Shown here in pieces: positions 1 through 9,678 of a stretch of 64,000 nucleotides of DNA. A program made the position numbers and the translations under genes. This stretch comes from Verrucomicrobiota bacterium (lineage in GTDB: Bacteria > Verrucomicrobiota > Verrucomicrobiia > Verrucomicrobiales > Akkermansiaceae), in NCBI GenBank assembly GCA_026397725.1, contig JAPLUI010000127.1, forward strand, positions 1 through 64,000, read 5' to 3'. Position 1 is the first letter of the stretch; every line of letters starts with the position of its first letter. Under the pieces are notes generated by a model. The model was not told the origin of the DNA and did not search any database. It worked only from the letters and a program-made list of their open reading frames with translations.

Positions 1-117
1 GCTTTTTTTTCAACTTTCGGAGGTGCGCCCGGTGCGTTCGGTCACGCACGCCTTTCAAACGCCCGCATCTAACATTCTTAACTCCGCCTGGAGCCCTCGA
101 AACCCGGTCCCGGATTT

Positions 118-3100
118 GTGTATAAAGACCAGGGTCCGGCCCCCGGCTCTTTCAACGGCCTTCACCGGAACAGCAACTTCCTAGCAGTAAGAAAAATACA
201 ACTTGCTGTTATTGTCGGCTTTCTTTCAGTTTTCTCTTTCCTAACTGCTGTAGATGCAGAAACCGGGAATAATGGCCCGAAACTTCCGGTCAAGGATGGG
301 CTTGCCTTGTGGCTGGATACTTCACAGCTTACCGGGTTGACCAACGGCCAGGAGGTGAGCACGTGGACGGATGTGTCCGGCTGTGGAAATAATGCCACCA
401 GGCAGAGTTCTTCAAACGCCGGTTATCCCCAGTACGTTGCCGGCCAGCTCAACGGCTTGCCGGTATTGCGTTTCAACGAGGGCGAACTCTCGGGCGATTC
501 ATTCAAGTTCAACAGGATCTCGAATATCCGGACAGTATTCTGGGTGGTCAAAGAGCGTGCCGTGAAGGATGTCGGATCATTTCTCCTTGGTGACAGCGAT
601 ACCGCCGACTTTCACAGGCAGTTCAACAACGACAGACACGTCTGGGAAGGGGCCAACGAAAAGGTCAGGAATGGAACGACCCGGCTCATGGGTTCCCAAG
701 CCAGGGGCCTGAACCCATCCATTCCGCCAGGGCAGTTCGTGGTGATTTCACTGGTTACTACCGGGGATGTGCAGGCAAATCAGATCACCAATGATAGGGC
801 TTTCAAAGATAGAGGCTGGCGTGGCGATATGGCGGAAATCCTGATCTATACCAAGGCTTTGTCAGATGACGAGGAGGCCAACGTAGGCCGATACCTTGCC
901 CGCAAATACGGGTTGAATACCGAATACCCACCGGAAGGAGAGCATCGTGTCCCTGCCGGCGTTGGGCAGTTGCGTGCAGCCATAAAAGACTTGATGGCGA
1001 CCTTTGGCAGCGAATATCCGGACGGGCCTAAGTTCAGCGCCCGCCTGGATGACCTGGAAAAGACGTTCAAATTTGAGGAGGAATCCAAGTGGGCAATCGC
1101 ACGGCAGGAATTTGAAAAACTTCATCGCGAAGCTCTCGTCGGCAACCCGCTGGTTGCAGGTCAGCCGCTGGCCTATGTGGTTCGTGCCCAGTACGCCGGT
1201 GATCATCATAATTCTGAAACGATGTTCCAGACGGGCGAGTGCAACACAGCATCCTTTCGCGGCCCTGGCGCTTTAGAGACCATAGACTTTAAGACCGGCG
1301 AAACCAAACTGCTCGTGGATGCACCGCAGGGTATGGTGCGGGACCCGGAAGTGAGATGGGACGGGAAGAAGATTGTCTTCTCCATGCGCAGGGATATCGG
1401 GGATGATTATCACCTCTACGAGATCAACCCCGATGGATCGGCGATAAAGCAACTGACATTCGGTGGAGGAATCACCGATATCGATCCGTTCTATCTGGCC
1501 GATGGCCGGATCGCTTTCTCTTCCACACGTGAACCGAAGTACTGCATGTGCAACGTCCACATCATGTGCAACCTCTTCGTTATGGAAGCCGACGGGGCGA
1601 ATATCCACCAGATCAGCAAGAACACGTTGCACGACGCACACGGTTCGCTGCTGGACGATGGCAGAATCCTGTATGATCGCTGGGAGTATGTAGACAGAAA
1701 CTTCGGCGATCCGCAGGGGTTGTGGACAGCCAACCCCGATGGCACCCAGCACCTCGGTTATTATGGGATCAACACACCTTCGCCGGGCGGCATAATCGAT
1801 GCCCGCCAGATTCCAGGAACAAAATCGGTCATGGCCGTGCTCGGCAGTTGTCACGACAGGCCATGGGGCGCTCTTGGAATCATTGATAGAAGCTACGGAG
1901 TGGACGGCAGGGCGCCGGTGGTTCGGACCTGGCCGGCGGCGGCAGTCGACCTGGTGCGCGATCCCGGAACTGCAAACGGGGCGTGGGACCAGTTCATGGG
2001 TGTGAGACCGCGGTATGAAGACCCGTTCCCGCTAAGTGCAAAATACTTTCTCGTGTCGCGTACAACCGGCAATGATGAACAGATGGGGCTCTACCTCCTG
2101 GATATCTTCGGGAACGAGATGCTGCTCCACACGGAAGGCGGAGGTTGTTATGACCCGCAACCGATAGCAAAGAGACCTGTGCCTCCTGTGATTCCTGTAC
2201 GCCGTGATTTCGAGAACAAGGAGGGAACTTTTTATGTGTATAATGTCTATGAAGGGACCCACATGGCCGGCGTGAAACAAGGCGCAGTAAAATCCCTGCG
2301 CGTGGTTGAGTCCCTGGAAAAGCGCAACTGGACCAACCCGGCATGGGGTGGACAGGGTGTTGAACGGCCAGGCATGAACTGGCACGATTTCTCCGCCAAA
2401 CGCATCCTGGGAACTGTTCCGGTGGAGACGGATGGCAGTGCGCACTTCACTTTACCGTCCGAACGGTTCGTCTATTTCCAGCTCCTGGATGAGCGTGGAA
2501 TGATGATTCAATCAATGCGTACAGGCACACTCGTGCAGTCGGGGGAGCGCACTGGATGTATTGGCTGTCACGAGAACCGTATTTCCGGTTCATTGCCTGC
2601 AAACACGAGCACGCCGATTGCGATGCTCAGGCCGCCCAGCAAGCTTACCGGCTGGCATGGGCCGGAACGAGCCTACGGTTATTTGGCGGAGATGCAGCCG
2701 GTCTGGGACCGTAATTGCATAAAGTGTCACGATTTCGGCAAAGAGGGCAGCAAGAAGCTGGTGCTCGCCGGAGACAAAAACAGCGCATTCAACATATCCT
2801 ACACGACGCTCTGGACGAGCGGGCTTCTGCGCGTGGTGGGCGCCGGGCCGGCCGAGATCCAGGCGCCTTACAGTTGGGGGTCCCATGCTTCGCCTCTTAT
2901 TAAGGTAATCCAGGAAAACAGGAAGCAACATACCAACGTCAAACTCAGCACTGAAGATTTTGACCGGCTCGTGACATGGGTGGATCTGAATGCACCTTAC
3001 TACCCGGCCTATGAGAGTAATTTTCCTAACAACAACTACGGCCGTTCGCCTCTAGACGCAGCACAAACCGGACAGTTGCAGGGGATCAGCGACTTGGAAA

Positions 3101-3378
3101 TCTGTTTTGACAGGCCGGAGATGAGTCCCGGGCTGGAGAAGATCAAAAGCGATCCGGCAAAATACAACGCCGCACTTGAGGCGATCAGGGCGGGGAAGGC
3201 AGCGCTGGAAAAATCTCCGCGGCCCGACATGCCTGGCTTCGTGCCATCTCCAAAGGATCAGGAACGGCTAACGAAGTATGACGAGCGCCGGAAGATCGAA
3301 CTGCGCAATCGCGAGGCAATTCGAACGGGAAAGAAACTGTACGATGCAGTGCCTGTCGGTCAACTCCCCCCGCGTTGA
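118..3378 (+). CDS. Secreted LamG-like + PD40/beta-propeller di-heme protein, hydrazine synthase alpha subunit (HzsA)-like family
   Basis: 1086 aa ORF (GTG start); signal-like segment QLAVIVGFLSVFSFLTAVDA; LamG-like LALWLDTSQLTG..STWTDVSG; PD40-like FSMRRDIGDDYHLYEINPDGS; CxxCH motifs CIGCH and CIKCH. Confidence 0.7.
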   Translation: MYKDQGPAPGSFNGLHRNSNFLAVRKIQLAVIVGFLSVFSFLTAVDAETGNNGPKLPVKDGLALWLDTSQLTGLTNGQEVSTWTDVSGCGNNATRQSSSNAGYPQYVAGQLNGLPVLRFNEGELSGDSFKFNRISNIRTVFWVVKERAVKDVGSFLLGDSDTADFHRQFNNDRHVWEGANEKVRNGTTRLMGSQARGLNPSIPPGQFVVISLVTTGDVQANQITNDRAFKDRGWRGDMAEILIYTKALSDDEEANVGRYLARKYGLNTEYPPEGEHRVPAGVGQLRAAIKDLMATFGSEYPDGPKFSARLDDLEKTFKFEEESKWAIARQEFEKLHREALVGNPLVAGQPLAYVVRAQYAGDHHNSETMFQTGECNTASFRGPGALETIDFKTGETKLLVDAPQGMVRDPEVRWDGKKIVFSMRRDIGDDYHLYEINPDGSAIKQLTFGGGITDIDPFYLADGRIAFSSTREPKYCMCNVHIMCNLFVMEADGANIHQISKNTLHDAHGSLLDDGRILYDRWEYVDRNFGDPQGLWTANPDGTQHLGYYGINTPSPGGIIDARQIPGTKSVMAVLGSCHDRPWGALGIIDRSYGVDGRAPVVRTWPAAAVDLVRDPGTANGAWDQFMGVRPRYEDPFPLSAKYFLVSRTTGNDEQMGLYLLDIFGNEMLLHTEGGGCYDPQPIAKRPVPPVIPVRRDFENKEGTFYVYNVYEGTHMAGVKQGAVKSLRVVESLEKRNWTNPAWGGQGVERPGMNWHDFSAKRILGTVPVETDGSAHFTLPSERFVYFQLLDERGMMIQSMRTGTLVQSGERTGCIGCHENRISGSLPANTSTPIAMLRPPSKLTGWHGPERAYGYLAEMQPVWDRNCIKCHDFGKEGSKKLVLAGDKNSAFNISYTTLWTSGLLRVVGAGPAEIQAPYSWGSHASPLIKVIQENRKQHTNVKLSTEDFDRLVTWVDLNAPYYPAYESNFPNNNYGRSPLDAAQTGQLQGISDLEICFDRPEMSPGLEKIKSDPAKYNAALEAIRAGKAALEKSPRPDMPGFVPSPKDQERLTKYDERRKIELRNREAIRTGKKLYDAVPVGQLPPR

Positions 3379-3413
3379 AGACTGAATGTAAGCGTCCTAA
3401 ATTCTTAGGTAAT

Positions 3414-3551
3414 CCCCCAGCTTTGCTGGGGGACTCCCAGAGTTTGACAACTGGAGATGTTTGGTGGGGCTTAGCCGCCTTCAGGCGGCTCCCAGCCCAA
3501 TCAGCCGCTTTGAGCGGCTAACATATTTCATGCCCCCGGCTTTGCCGGGGG
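3414..3551. repeat. Cluster of four short perfect or near-perfect hairpins (REP/BIME-like)
   Basis: CCCCCAGCTTTGCTGGGGG (3414-3432), AGCCGCCTTCAGGCGGCT (3473-3490), AGCCGCTTTGAGCGGCT (3503-3519), CCCCCGGCTTTGCCGGGGG (3533-3551), between convergent genes. Confidence 0.8.
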
Positions 3552-4544
3552 TATCTGAATGGCCCGCAGAATGAATTCCACGACTGGCAAGGGATCCCTC
3601 AGCCCGTGTGGATGATGGCCCACACCACCCTTAAGAATGATCGTCATGTTCCGTCCGCCTGCCTTTTCATAACGCTCCTTGAACAGCCCCGTGTTTTCTT
3701 CATAGCGCACTACTTCGTCGCGATCCCCGCAGACGTGAATGATCGGCACGTTCGCCTGGGCGAAGATGCGGGCTTTATCGACAGGGTTCTGATTGTAGGC
3801 CAGCGCCTCGGCCTCCGACTTGAATCCATAGAGTCGCAGCAATTCCTTCTCCTTGACGCCGGGCCAACTTTGGACATTCATCACAGGTGCGTCCCCGTAA
3901 ATGCACGCGACTTTCTCCGGGTTCTCGGCGGCCCAATTATAGGCTACCAGGCCGCTGCGGCTGTAGCCTTCAAGCACCACTTTCTTTGAAAATCCCCGCT
4001 TCGTCGTGAGTTCGGCATAAAGAGCGCTCCACCGCGCGACGCCCTGCGGACTGCCAAAATCGTCCGCATCCATGCCGACGAAATAGACTCCCTTTTCCAA
4101 CAGTGCCCGAGCAACCTGCAACGGGTCGGCGGCACAGCGCTCGAGCAGCCAAGGTTTGCCCGGCAATGGTTTTGCAGGGGCGACGATCCGCACTCGCACG
4201 CCGTCAAGTTCGAAGTTCTCGATGTGCAAATGACTCCAGTCGGTTTGCGGCTCGTTGTAAAAGGGAGCTGCCCCTCCGCCCGGATCATAATCCTTCAGCA
4301 ACTGCACGTCCACGCCCCGCGCCGGCGGCTGGTCGTCAGTTAGAAAGGCCAGATTCGCCCCGGGCTTGAGCAGGGTCTTGGCGATGGTGATCTGCGTGGG
4401 CCAGGGCACCAGGTGCAGGGGCCGCTCCTCCGCGGGCGCGGCGACCGGCTCCACGGCGGCCACCAAGGCGGCGGCACTGAACAGGGCAACGCCTCCGCTG
4501 ACAATTATCGATTTCGTGATTTGCATGGATTTCGTGGTTTGCAT
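3528..4544 (-). CDS. Alpha/beta hydrolase family protein, secreted
   Basis: 338 aa ORF; GYSRSGLVAYNWA nucleophile elbow-like motif, CGDRDEVVRYEEN, GVGHHPHGL; signal-like N-terminus. Confidence 0.65.
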   Translation of the reverse strand: MQTTKSMQITKSIIVSGGVALFSAAALVAAVEPVAAPAEERPLHLVPWPTQITIAKTLLKPGANLAFLTDDQPPARGVDVQLLKDYDPGGGAAPFYNEPQTDWSHLHIENFELDGVRVRIVAPAKPLPGKPWLLERCAADPLQVARALLEKGVYFVGMDADDFGSPQGVARWSALYAELTTKRGFSKKVVLEGYSRSGLVAYNWAAENPEKVACIYGDAPVMNVQSWPGVKEKELLRLYGFKSEAEALAYNQNPVDKARIFAQANVPIIHVCGDRDEVVRYEENTGLFKERYEKAGGRNMTIILKGGVGHHPHGLRDPLPVVEFILRAIQIPPAKPGA

Positions 4545-4875
4545 GGATTTATACAGGCCGCCTTATCAGGAAATTTCGTTGGATTTCCGGCAGGAATCCG
4601 GGTGTGGAATGTGTTGCTTGAACGACACGATTATTGCCGCCCGCCAAATGCAAGGGCAGCAAGAAGGTGATTCATCCCAACCTCCTCCCATATCGCAGTT
4701 CTTCAGGCCGCAGGATTCTTATGGGACGTTGCCCTGGGCTATGACCGCTCGTGGAGCACAGGAAAATTTCCGCCGGGGGTTTTTTCACTTGCACCTGGCG
4801 GCGGCTGCCAGGAAGCTCTGCCCGCCGGGCCACCCCATGACGGGACGCCTTGCGAAATGAAATGACACCGCCCGT

Positions 4876-7800
4876 ATGAAAACATCACGGATCATCTTGA
4901 TAGGATTTGGGATTGCGAGCGGCGCCCTGCTGGCGGACACTCCACCGGTGAAGCCCGGCCCGTTCGCCCCCTCGCCGTCGAGCGTCAAGGAGTTTCCGGC
5001 GCTGCGCGGCATGCCCGCCACCCGCGCCGCCCTCGAGGACCTGATCACCACCCACGGCACCCAATTCCCCCAAGGCAAGGAATTCCTCAAACGCCTCACC
5101 GACCTGGAGCAATCCGTTCAGGCCGCCGAATCCGCCTTGGCCGGCGGCGACGCGGCGGCCCGGCCCCGCCTCACCGAACTGGCCGGACAATTCGCCGTGC
5201 TGCAGCGCGACGCCCTGCTGGCCAATCCGCTGTTAGCCTTCGACAAGCTCCTGTTGATCAAACGCACGCCGGCCAAACTCGGCCTGCCCCAAAACCATGT
5301 GGGCAACTGCTCCATCCCCAACACCGGCTACGACAACGAGATCGCCGTACTCTCGCCGGTGAACCCGCAGGGAACCCTAACAACCCTGATGAAACCCCAG
5401 AAGACCGAGTTCGTGGGCGACATGAAACTGGACTTCGGCGGGGACAAACTGCTGTTTTCCATGCCCGGCAAAAACGACCGCTGGCAGGTCTGGGAAATCA
5501 AGACCGACGGCAGCGGCCTGCGCCAGGTGACTCCAGGTGAGGAACCCGACGTGGACAACTACGACCCGTGCTACCTGCCTAACGGACAGATCATCTTCGC
5601 CTCGAACCGTGCCTTCGCCAGCGTGCCCTGCAGCGACGGCACCAACACCGTGGCCAACCTCTGCAAAATGAACGCCGATGGCTCCGGCATCCGCCAGTTG
5701 TGCTTCGACCAGGACCAGAACTGGTGCCCCACCGTGCTCAACGACGGCAGCGTGATGTACACCCGCTGGGAATACTCCGACACGGCCCATTTCTTCACGC
5801 GCATCCTGTTCCGCATGAACCCGGACGGCTCCGGCCAAATGGCCTACTACGGCAGCAATTCCTATTGGCCCAACGCGTTCTTCTTTGCCAAACCCATCCC
5901 TAACCACCCCACCAAGTTCATTTCCGTCATCTCCGGCCACCACGGCGTGCCGCGCATGGGCGAATTGATCCTGTTCGACACCGCCAAGGGGCGCTACGAG
6001 GCCGACGGCGTGGTCCAGCGCATCCCGGGCTATGGACAGAAGGTCAACCCCGTCATCGCCGACCAACTGGTCGATGGCTCATGGCCGAAGTTTCTCCATC
6101 CTTATCCGCTCAGCGACAAATACTTCCTGGTTTCCAGCCAGCCCACACCGGAATCGAAGTGGGGGATCTATCTGGTAGATGTGTTCGACAACATGACACT
6201 CATCAAGGAACAGGACGGTTATGTCCTGTTCGAGCCGATCCCCGTGCGCAAAACCACCCGTCCGCCGATTATCCCCGACCGCATCGATCTGACCAAAAAA
6301 GACGCCACGGTCTATCTGGCGGATATCTATCAAGGCCCCGGCCTCAAGGGCGTGCCGCGCGGAACCGTGAAAAAAATGCGCCTCTACGAACCGCACTACG
6401 GCTACCTGTACCCACAGATGGCAGGACATATCAAAATCGGCATCGACGGCCCGTGGGACGTCCATCGCATCCTCGGCACCGTGCCGGTCGAGGCCGACGG
6501 CTCGGCCAGCTTCAAGGTGCCCGCCAACACCCCCGTCGCCGTGCAACCGCTCGACGCAGAAGGCAAGGCCATCCAGCTCATGCGCAGTTGGTACACCGCC
6601 ATGCCCGGCGAGAGCTTCTCGTGCATCGGCTGCCATGACACCCAGAACACCATCCCGCCGACCAAGCCGACCCTCGCCAGCCAACGCAAGCCCTCGGAAA
6701 TCACCCCGTGGCGTGGCCCGGCTCGCGGCTTCAGCTTCAAACGCGAGGTGCAGCCGGTGTTGGATAAATTCTGCGTCGGTTGCCACAAGGAGGGTGCCCC
6801 ACCGGTCAACGGCCAGCCTGTGCCCGACTTCACCGCCAAGAAAACCAACGGCGACCGCAACTTCACCCCGGCCTACATCGCGCTCCATCCCTTTGTGCGC
6901 CGCCCCGGCCCGGAAAGCGACTATCACCTGCAAAAACCGTTGGAATGGCATGCCGACACCAGCGAGCTGGTGCAGATGCTCCAGCGCGGCCACCACAACG
7001 TGAAACTCGACGACGAGGCCTGGGACCGCATCGTCACCTGGATCGACCTCAACGTGCCCGACCACGGCACCTGGACCGAGCAGTCCAACGGTGCGCAGCC
7101 CGTCATGCAGCGGCGCCTCGCGATGCACGTGAAATACGCCAACCGCAGCGACGACCAGGAACTGATCCCCGAACCAGTGAGCAAGGAACCGGTGGCCTAT
7201 GTCGCCCCGCCACCGCTGCCCGAGCGCAAGCCGCAGGACCTGCGCGTGGCCGGGTGGTCGTTTGACGCCGCCGAGGCGGCCAAACGGCAGGCCGACACCA
7301 AGTTAACCGCCAAGTTGAAGATCGACGTGGAGGGGGGACAAGCGTTGGAACTGGCGGCGATTCCCGCCGGCGAGTTCCTGATGGGCGAGGCCGACGGCGA
7401 GGCCGACGAACTTCCCGTGTGCCAGGTGAAGATCGACCAGCCGTTCTATCTGGGAGTGGCGGAAATCAACAACGCCCAGTATGCGCTTTTCGACCCCGCG
7501 CATTCAAGCGGCGTGATCAGCATGACCGGCAAGGACCAGAACACACGCGGCCTTGACGTCAGCCAGCCTAACCAACCGGTGGTGCGCGTTACCTGGAACG
7601 AGGCCATGGATTTCTGCAAGTGGCTTTCCAGCAAGACGGGCAAGAAATTCACGCTTCCCACCGAAGCCCAATGGGAATGGGCCTGCCGCGCCGGCACCGA
7701 CTCACCGTTTTTCTATGGCAACCGCGACACGGATTTCTCCAAGTTCGCCAATCTGGCCGACATCTCGCTCAATGGCCTGGATCGCGGCGACGCCACGCCA

Positions 7801-8109
7801 TGGCATCCCAGGGACCGCCGCTTCAACGACGGCAACTGCGTGACCTCGGACGTGGGCGGCTATCAGCCGAACGCCTGGGGCCTGCGCAGCATGCATGGCA
7901 ACGCGGCCGAGTGGACACTCAGCACCTATCGACCCTATCCCTATCAGGCCGGCGACGGGCGCAACGACCCCAACCCGTCCGACATGAAAACCGTGCGCGG
8001 CGGCTCATGGTTCGACCGGCCGGTCCACGCGCGTTCCGCCGCACGCTTGCCCTACCGGCCGTGGCAGGCGGTTTACAACGTCGGCTTCCGCGTGGCGATG
8101 TCCGAGTGA
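4876..8109 (+). CDS. HzsA/PD40-like di-heme protein fused to C-terminal FGE-sulfatase (formylglycine-generating enzyme-like) domain
   Basis: 1077 aa; CIGCHDTQ and CVGCHKEG heme motifs; C-terminal AIPAGEFLMGEADGEADELPVCQVKIDQPFYLGVAEINNAQY...PTEAQWEWACRAGT...VRGGSWFDRPVHARSAARLPY typical of FGE-sulfatase/SUMF1. Confidence 0.8.
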   Translation: MKTSRIILIGFGIASGALLADTPPVKPGPFAPSPSSVKEFPALRGMPATRAALEDLITTHGTQFPQGKEFLKRLTDLEQSVQAAESALAGGDAAARPRLTELAGQFAVLQRDALLANPLLAFDKLLLIKRTPAKLGLPQNHVGNCSIPNTGYDNEIAVLSPVNPQGTLTTLMKPQKTEFVGDMKLDFGGDKLLFSMPGKNDRWQVWEIKTDGSGLRQVTPGEEPDVDNYDPCYLPNGQIIFASNRAFASVPCSDGTNTVANLCKMNADGSGIRQLCFDQDQNWCPTVLNDGSVMYTRWEYSDTAHFFTRILFRMNPDGSGQMAYYGSNSYWPNAFFFAKPIPNHPTKFISVISGHHGVPRMGELILFDTAKGRYEADGVVQRIPGYGQKVNPVIADQLVDGSWPKFLHPYPLSDKYFLVSSQPTPESKWGIYLVDVFDNMTLIKEQDGYVLFEPIPVRKTTRPPIIPDRIDLTKKDATVYLADIYQGPGLKGVPRGTVKKMRLYEPHYGYLYPQMAGHIKIGIDGPWDVHRILGTVPVEADGSASFKVPANTPVAVQPLDAEGKAIQLMRSWYTAMPGESFSCIGCHDTQNTIPPTKPTLASQRKPSEITPWRGPARGFSFKREVQPVLDKFCVGCHKEGAPPVNGQPVPDFTAKKTNGDRNFTPAYIALHPFVRRPGPESDYHLQKPLEWHADTSELVQMLQRGHHNVKLDDEAWDRIVTWIDLNVPDHGTWTEQSNGAQPVMQRRLAMHVKYANRSDDQELIPEPVSKEPVAYVAPPPLPERKPQDLRVAGWSFDAAEAAKRQADTKLTAKLKIDVEGGQALELAAIPAGEFLMGEADGEADELPVCQVKIDQPFYLGVAEINNAQYALFDPAHSSGVISMTGKDQNTRGLDVSQPNQPVVRVTWNEAMDFCKWLSSKTGKKFTLPTEAQWEWACRAGTDSPFFYGNRDTDFSKFANLADISLNGLDRGDATPWHPRDRRFNDGNCVTSDVGGYQPNAWGLRSMHGNAAEWTLSTYRPYPYQAGDGRNDPNPSDMKTVRGGSWFDRPVHARSAARLPYRPWQAVYNVGFRVAMSE

Positions 8110-8200
8110 CCCAGCCGGCAACGGGGGGAATGCGCCTGTTCAACCGGTTGTCGGCAGCGTCGAGCGCAGCGGCTTCACGTTGGGTTTCATGGGATCCGGT

Positions 8201-8388
8201 GGGTTACCCTGAAAAGGTAAATGGAAACGGTTGTCGTGCCATTCTTAACCACAGATTTCACGGATTGAAGAGGATTACACGGAGAATATGAATACGATCT
8301 GTCAAAGCTTAGACTCACCCAGAAGGTGAACGCCATAAGACTCATAACTCTTTCATAATCCGTGTTTCTATTTTGCTATCTAGGGTTA
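8201..8388. repeat. MITE-like palindromic element, copy 1 (CACGGATTACACGGA family)
   Basis: Starts GGTTACCCTGAAAAGGTAAATGGAAAC and ends GTTTCTATTTTGCTATCTAGGGTTAC (imperfect terminal inverted repeat); contains ACCACAGATTTCACGGATT..GGATTACACGGAGA and AATCCGTGTTT; related to 34895-35102. Confidence 0.6.
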
Positions 8389-9662
8389 CGGGGGCGCGGT
8401 GGTAGCAGGCAGCGGCGGGCGGAGGGCGGGGTCGGCATGGTCCGCGTGATAGATCGTGATCAATTCGGCAAAGGCCTGCTGGCAGCGGTCGTTGGGCTTG
8501 CCGCCGTTGGCCTTGAGTTCTGCGTCGAGCAGGGCGTGCAGATAGAGCAGCCGCCAGCGCCAGGCGGTCCGGGCCTGCGGCATCAGTGTTGGAGCGAGGC
8601 GCCGCATCGTGGCATACGCCTGATCCGCGCCCGGATCGGGCTGCGGTTGAGCGCCGCGCGACGGGAACCAATCGAGCTGGAGTTTCACGCCGTCGAGTTC
8701 GCCCGGCCACCAACGCCAGTGGTGGTTCTGTTCGAGGATGGCGATAACTTTCTCGATCTCGTCGGCCGCGTCCGGGGCGAACTCGAAGGCGAGGTATTCG
8801 CGCAGGGTTTCGGCCACCGGCCGGTCGTTCCAATACAACTGGCTGATAACCACACGTAGCGCGGCTGCAGGTCGGCGGCCCAATCGAACTCGTGGCCGAG
8901 CACCTTGAGGATATATTCCAGGCCGGCGGGTTTGCTCGGGCAGACGGCGCAGTCATACCAGCCGCCGCGTTTGGCGCTGGGATCGGCCCGCAGCGCGGCG
9001 GGCGAATCGCCATAGGCTTCGTTGGCCACCACCATCAGGGCCACGTCCAGGCCGATGTCTTTTGCTCTCTGGAGCACGGCATGAAGGCACGCGCGGAAGG
9101 CCACCGCCCTGGGATCGTCGGCCCCGTCAAAGTGGTGCATGTCATACCAGACGGCCAGGGTGTTGTAACCCCACAGCCCGAGTTCCTCCACCTAGTGTTG
9201 CACCTCCTCCACCGGCGCGTCATGATAGAAGTTATGGAAATGGGTGGCGAAGTAGATGCCGCGCACGGGTTTTTGCGGCACCGAGGTGCCGCGCCACGCA
9301 CCTGCCGTAAACCCTGCCGGATCGTACCGCGAGGAGCGCAGGAACTTGCCCACGCCGTAGAGCAGTCCGCGCTCGTCGTTGCCGACGATGCGCACGCCGC
9401 CGCCAGGACCGTCCTCGATGCGGAAGCCTTCGGCGCCGATGCCTGGCGTGACGGCCAACTCTGCGGTGACCGGGGCCAGGCCGGTGGTGCTGACTCTGGC
9501 GTCACAGCGCTGTTCCACCTGGCGCGCAAACACCCGGCCGATGTTCTCCACCATGGTGCCCGGTTGCTCCGGCAGCACGAGACGGACGGACAGTGCGGTC
9601 GAGGCATGCAGCGGCAAGCCGCAGCAACCGGCTAACAGGAAAAGACAGCGCGTTGTTCTCAT
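8386..9662 (-). pseudogene. Degraded secreted glycoside hydrolase-like gene (internal TAG plus internal deletion/frameshift)
   Basis: N-terminal frame MRTTRCLFLLAGCCG..APVEEVQH stops at TAG (9192-9194) then continues VEELGLWGYNTLAVWYDMHHF..DWAADLQPRY; a different frame carries the C-terminal part VVISQLYWNDRPVAETLREYLAFEF. Confidence 0.7.
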
Positions 9663-9678
9663 GGAATCATCAGGTTTG

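Noticed and set aside
3414-3551. IS200/IS605 insertion sequence
   Set aside because: Hairpins resemble REP/IS ends, but no TnpA/TnpB coding sequence is present.
5377-7128. Long minus-strand ORFs of 229 and 349 aa opposite the HzsA-FGE gene
   Set aside because: GC-rich antisense shadow ORFs; low-complexity His/Val/Gly-rich translations without domain-like motifs, whereas the + strand ORF has clear domains.
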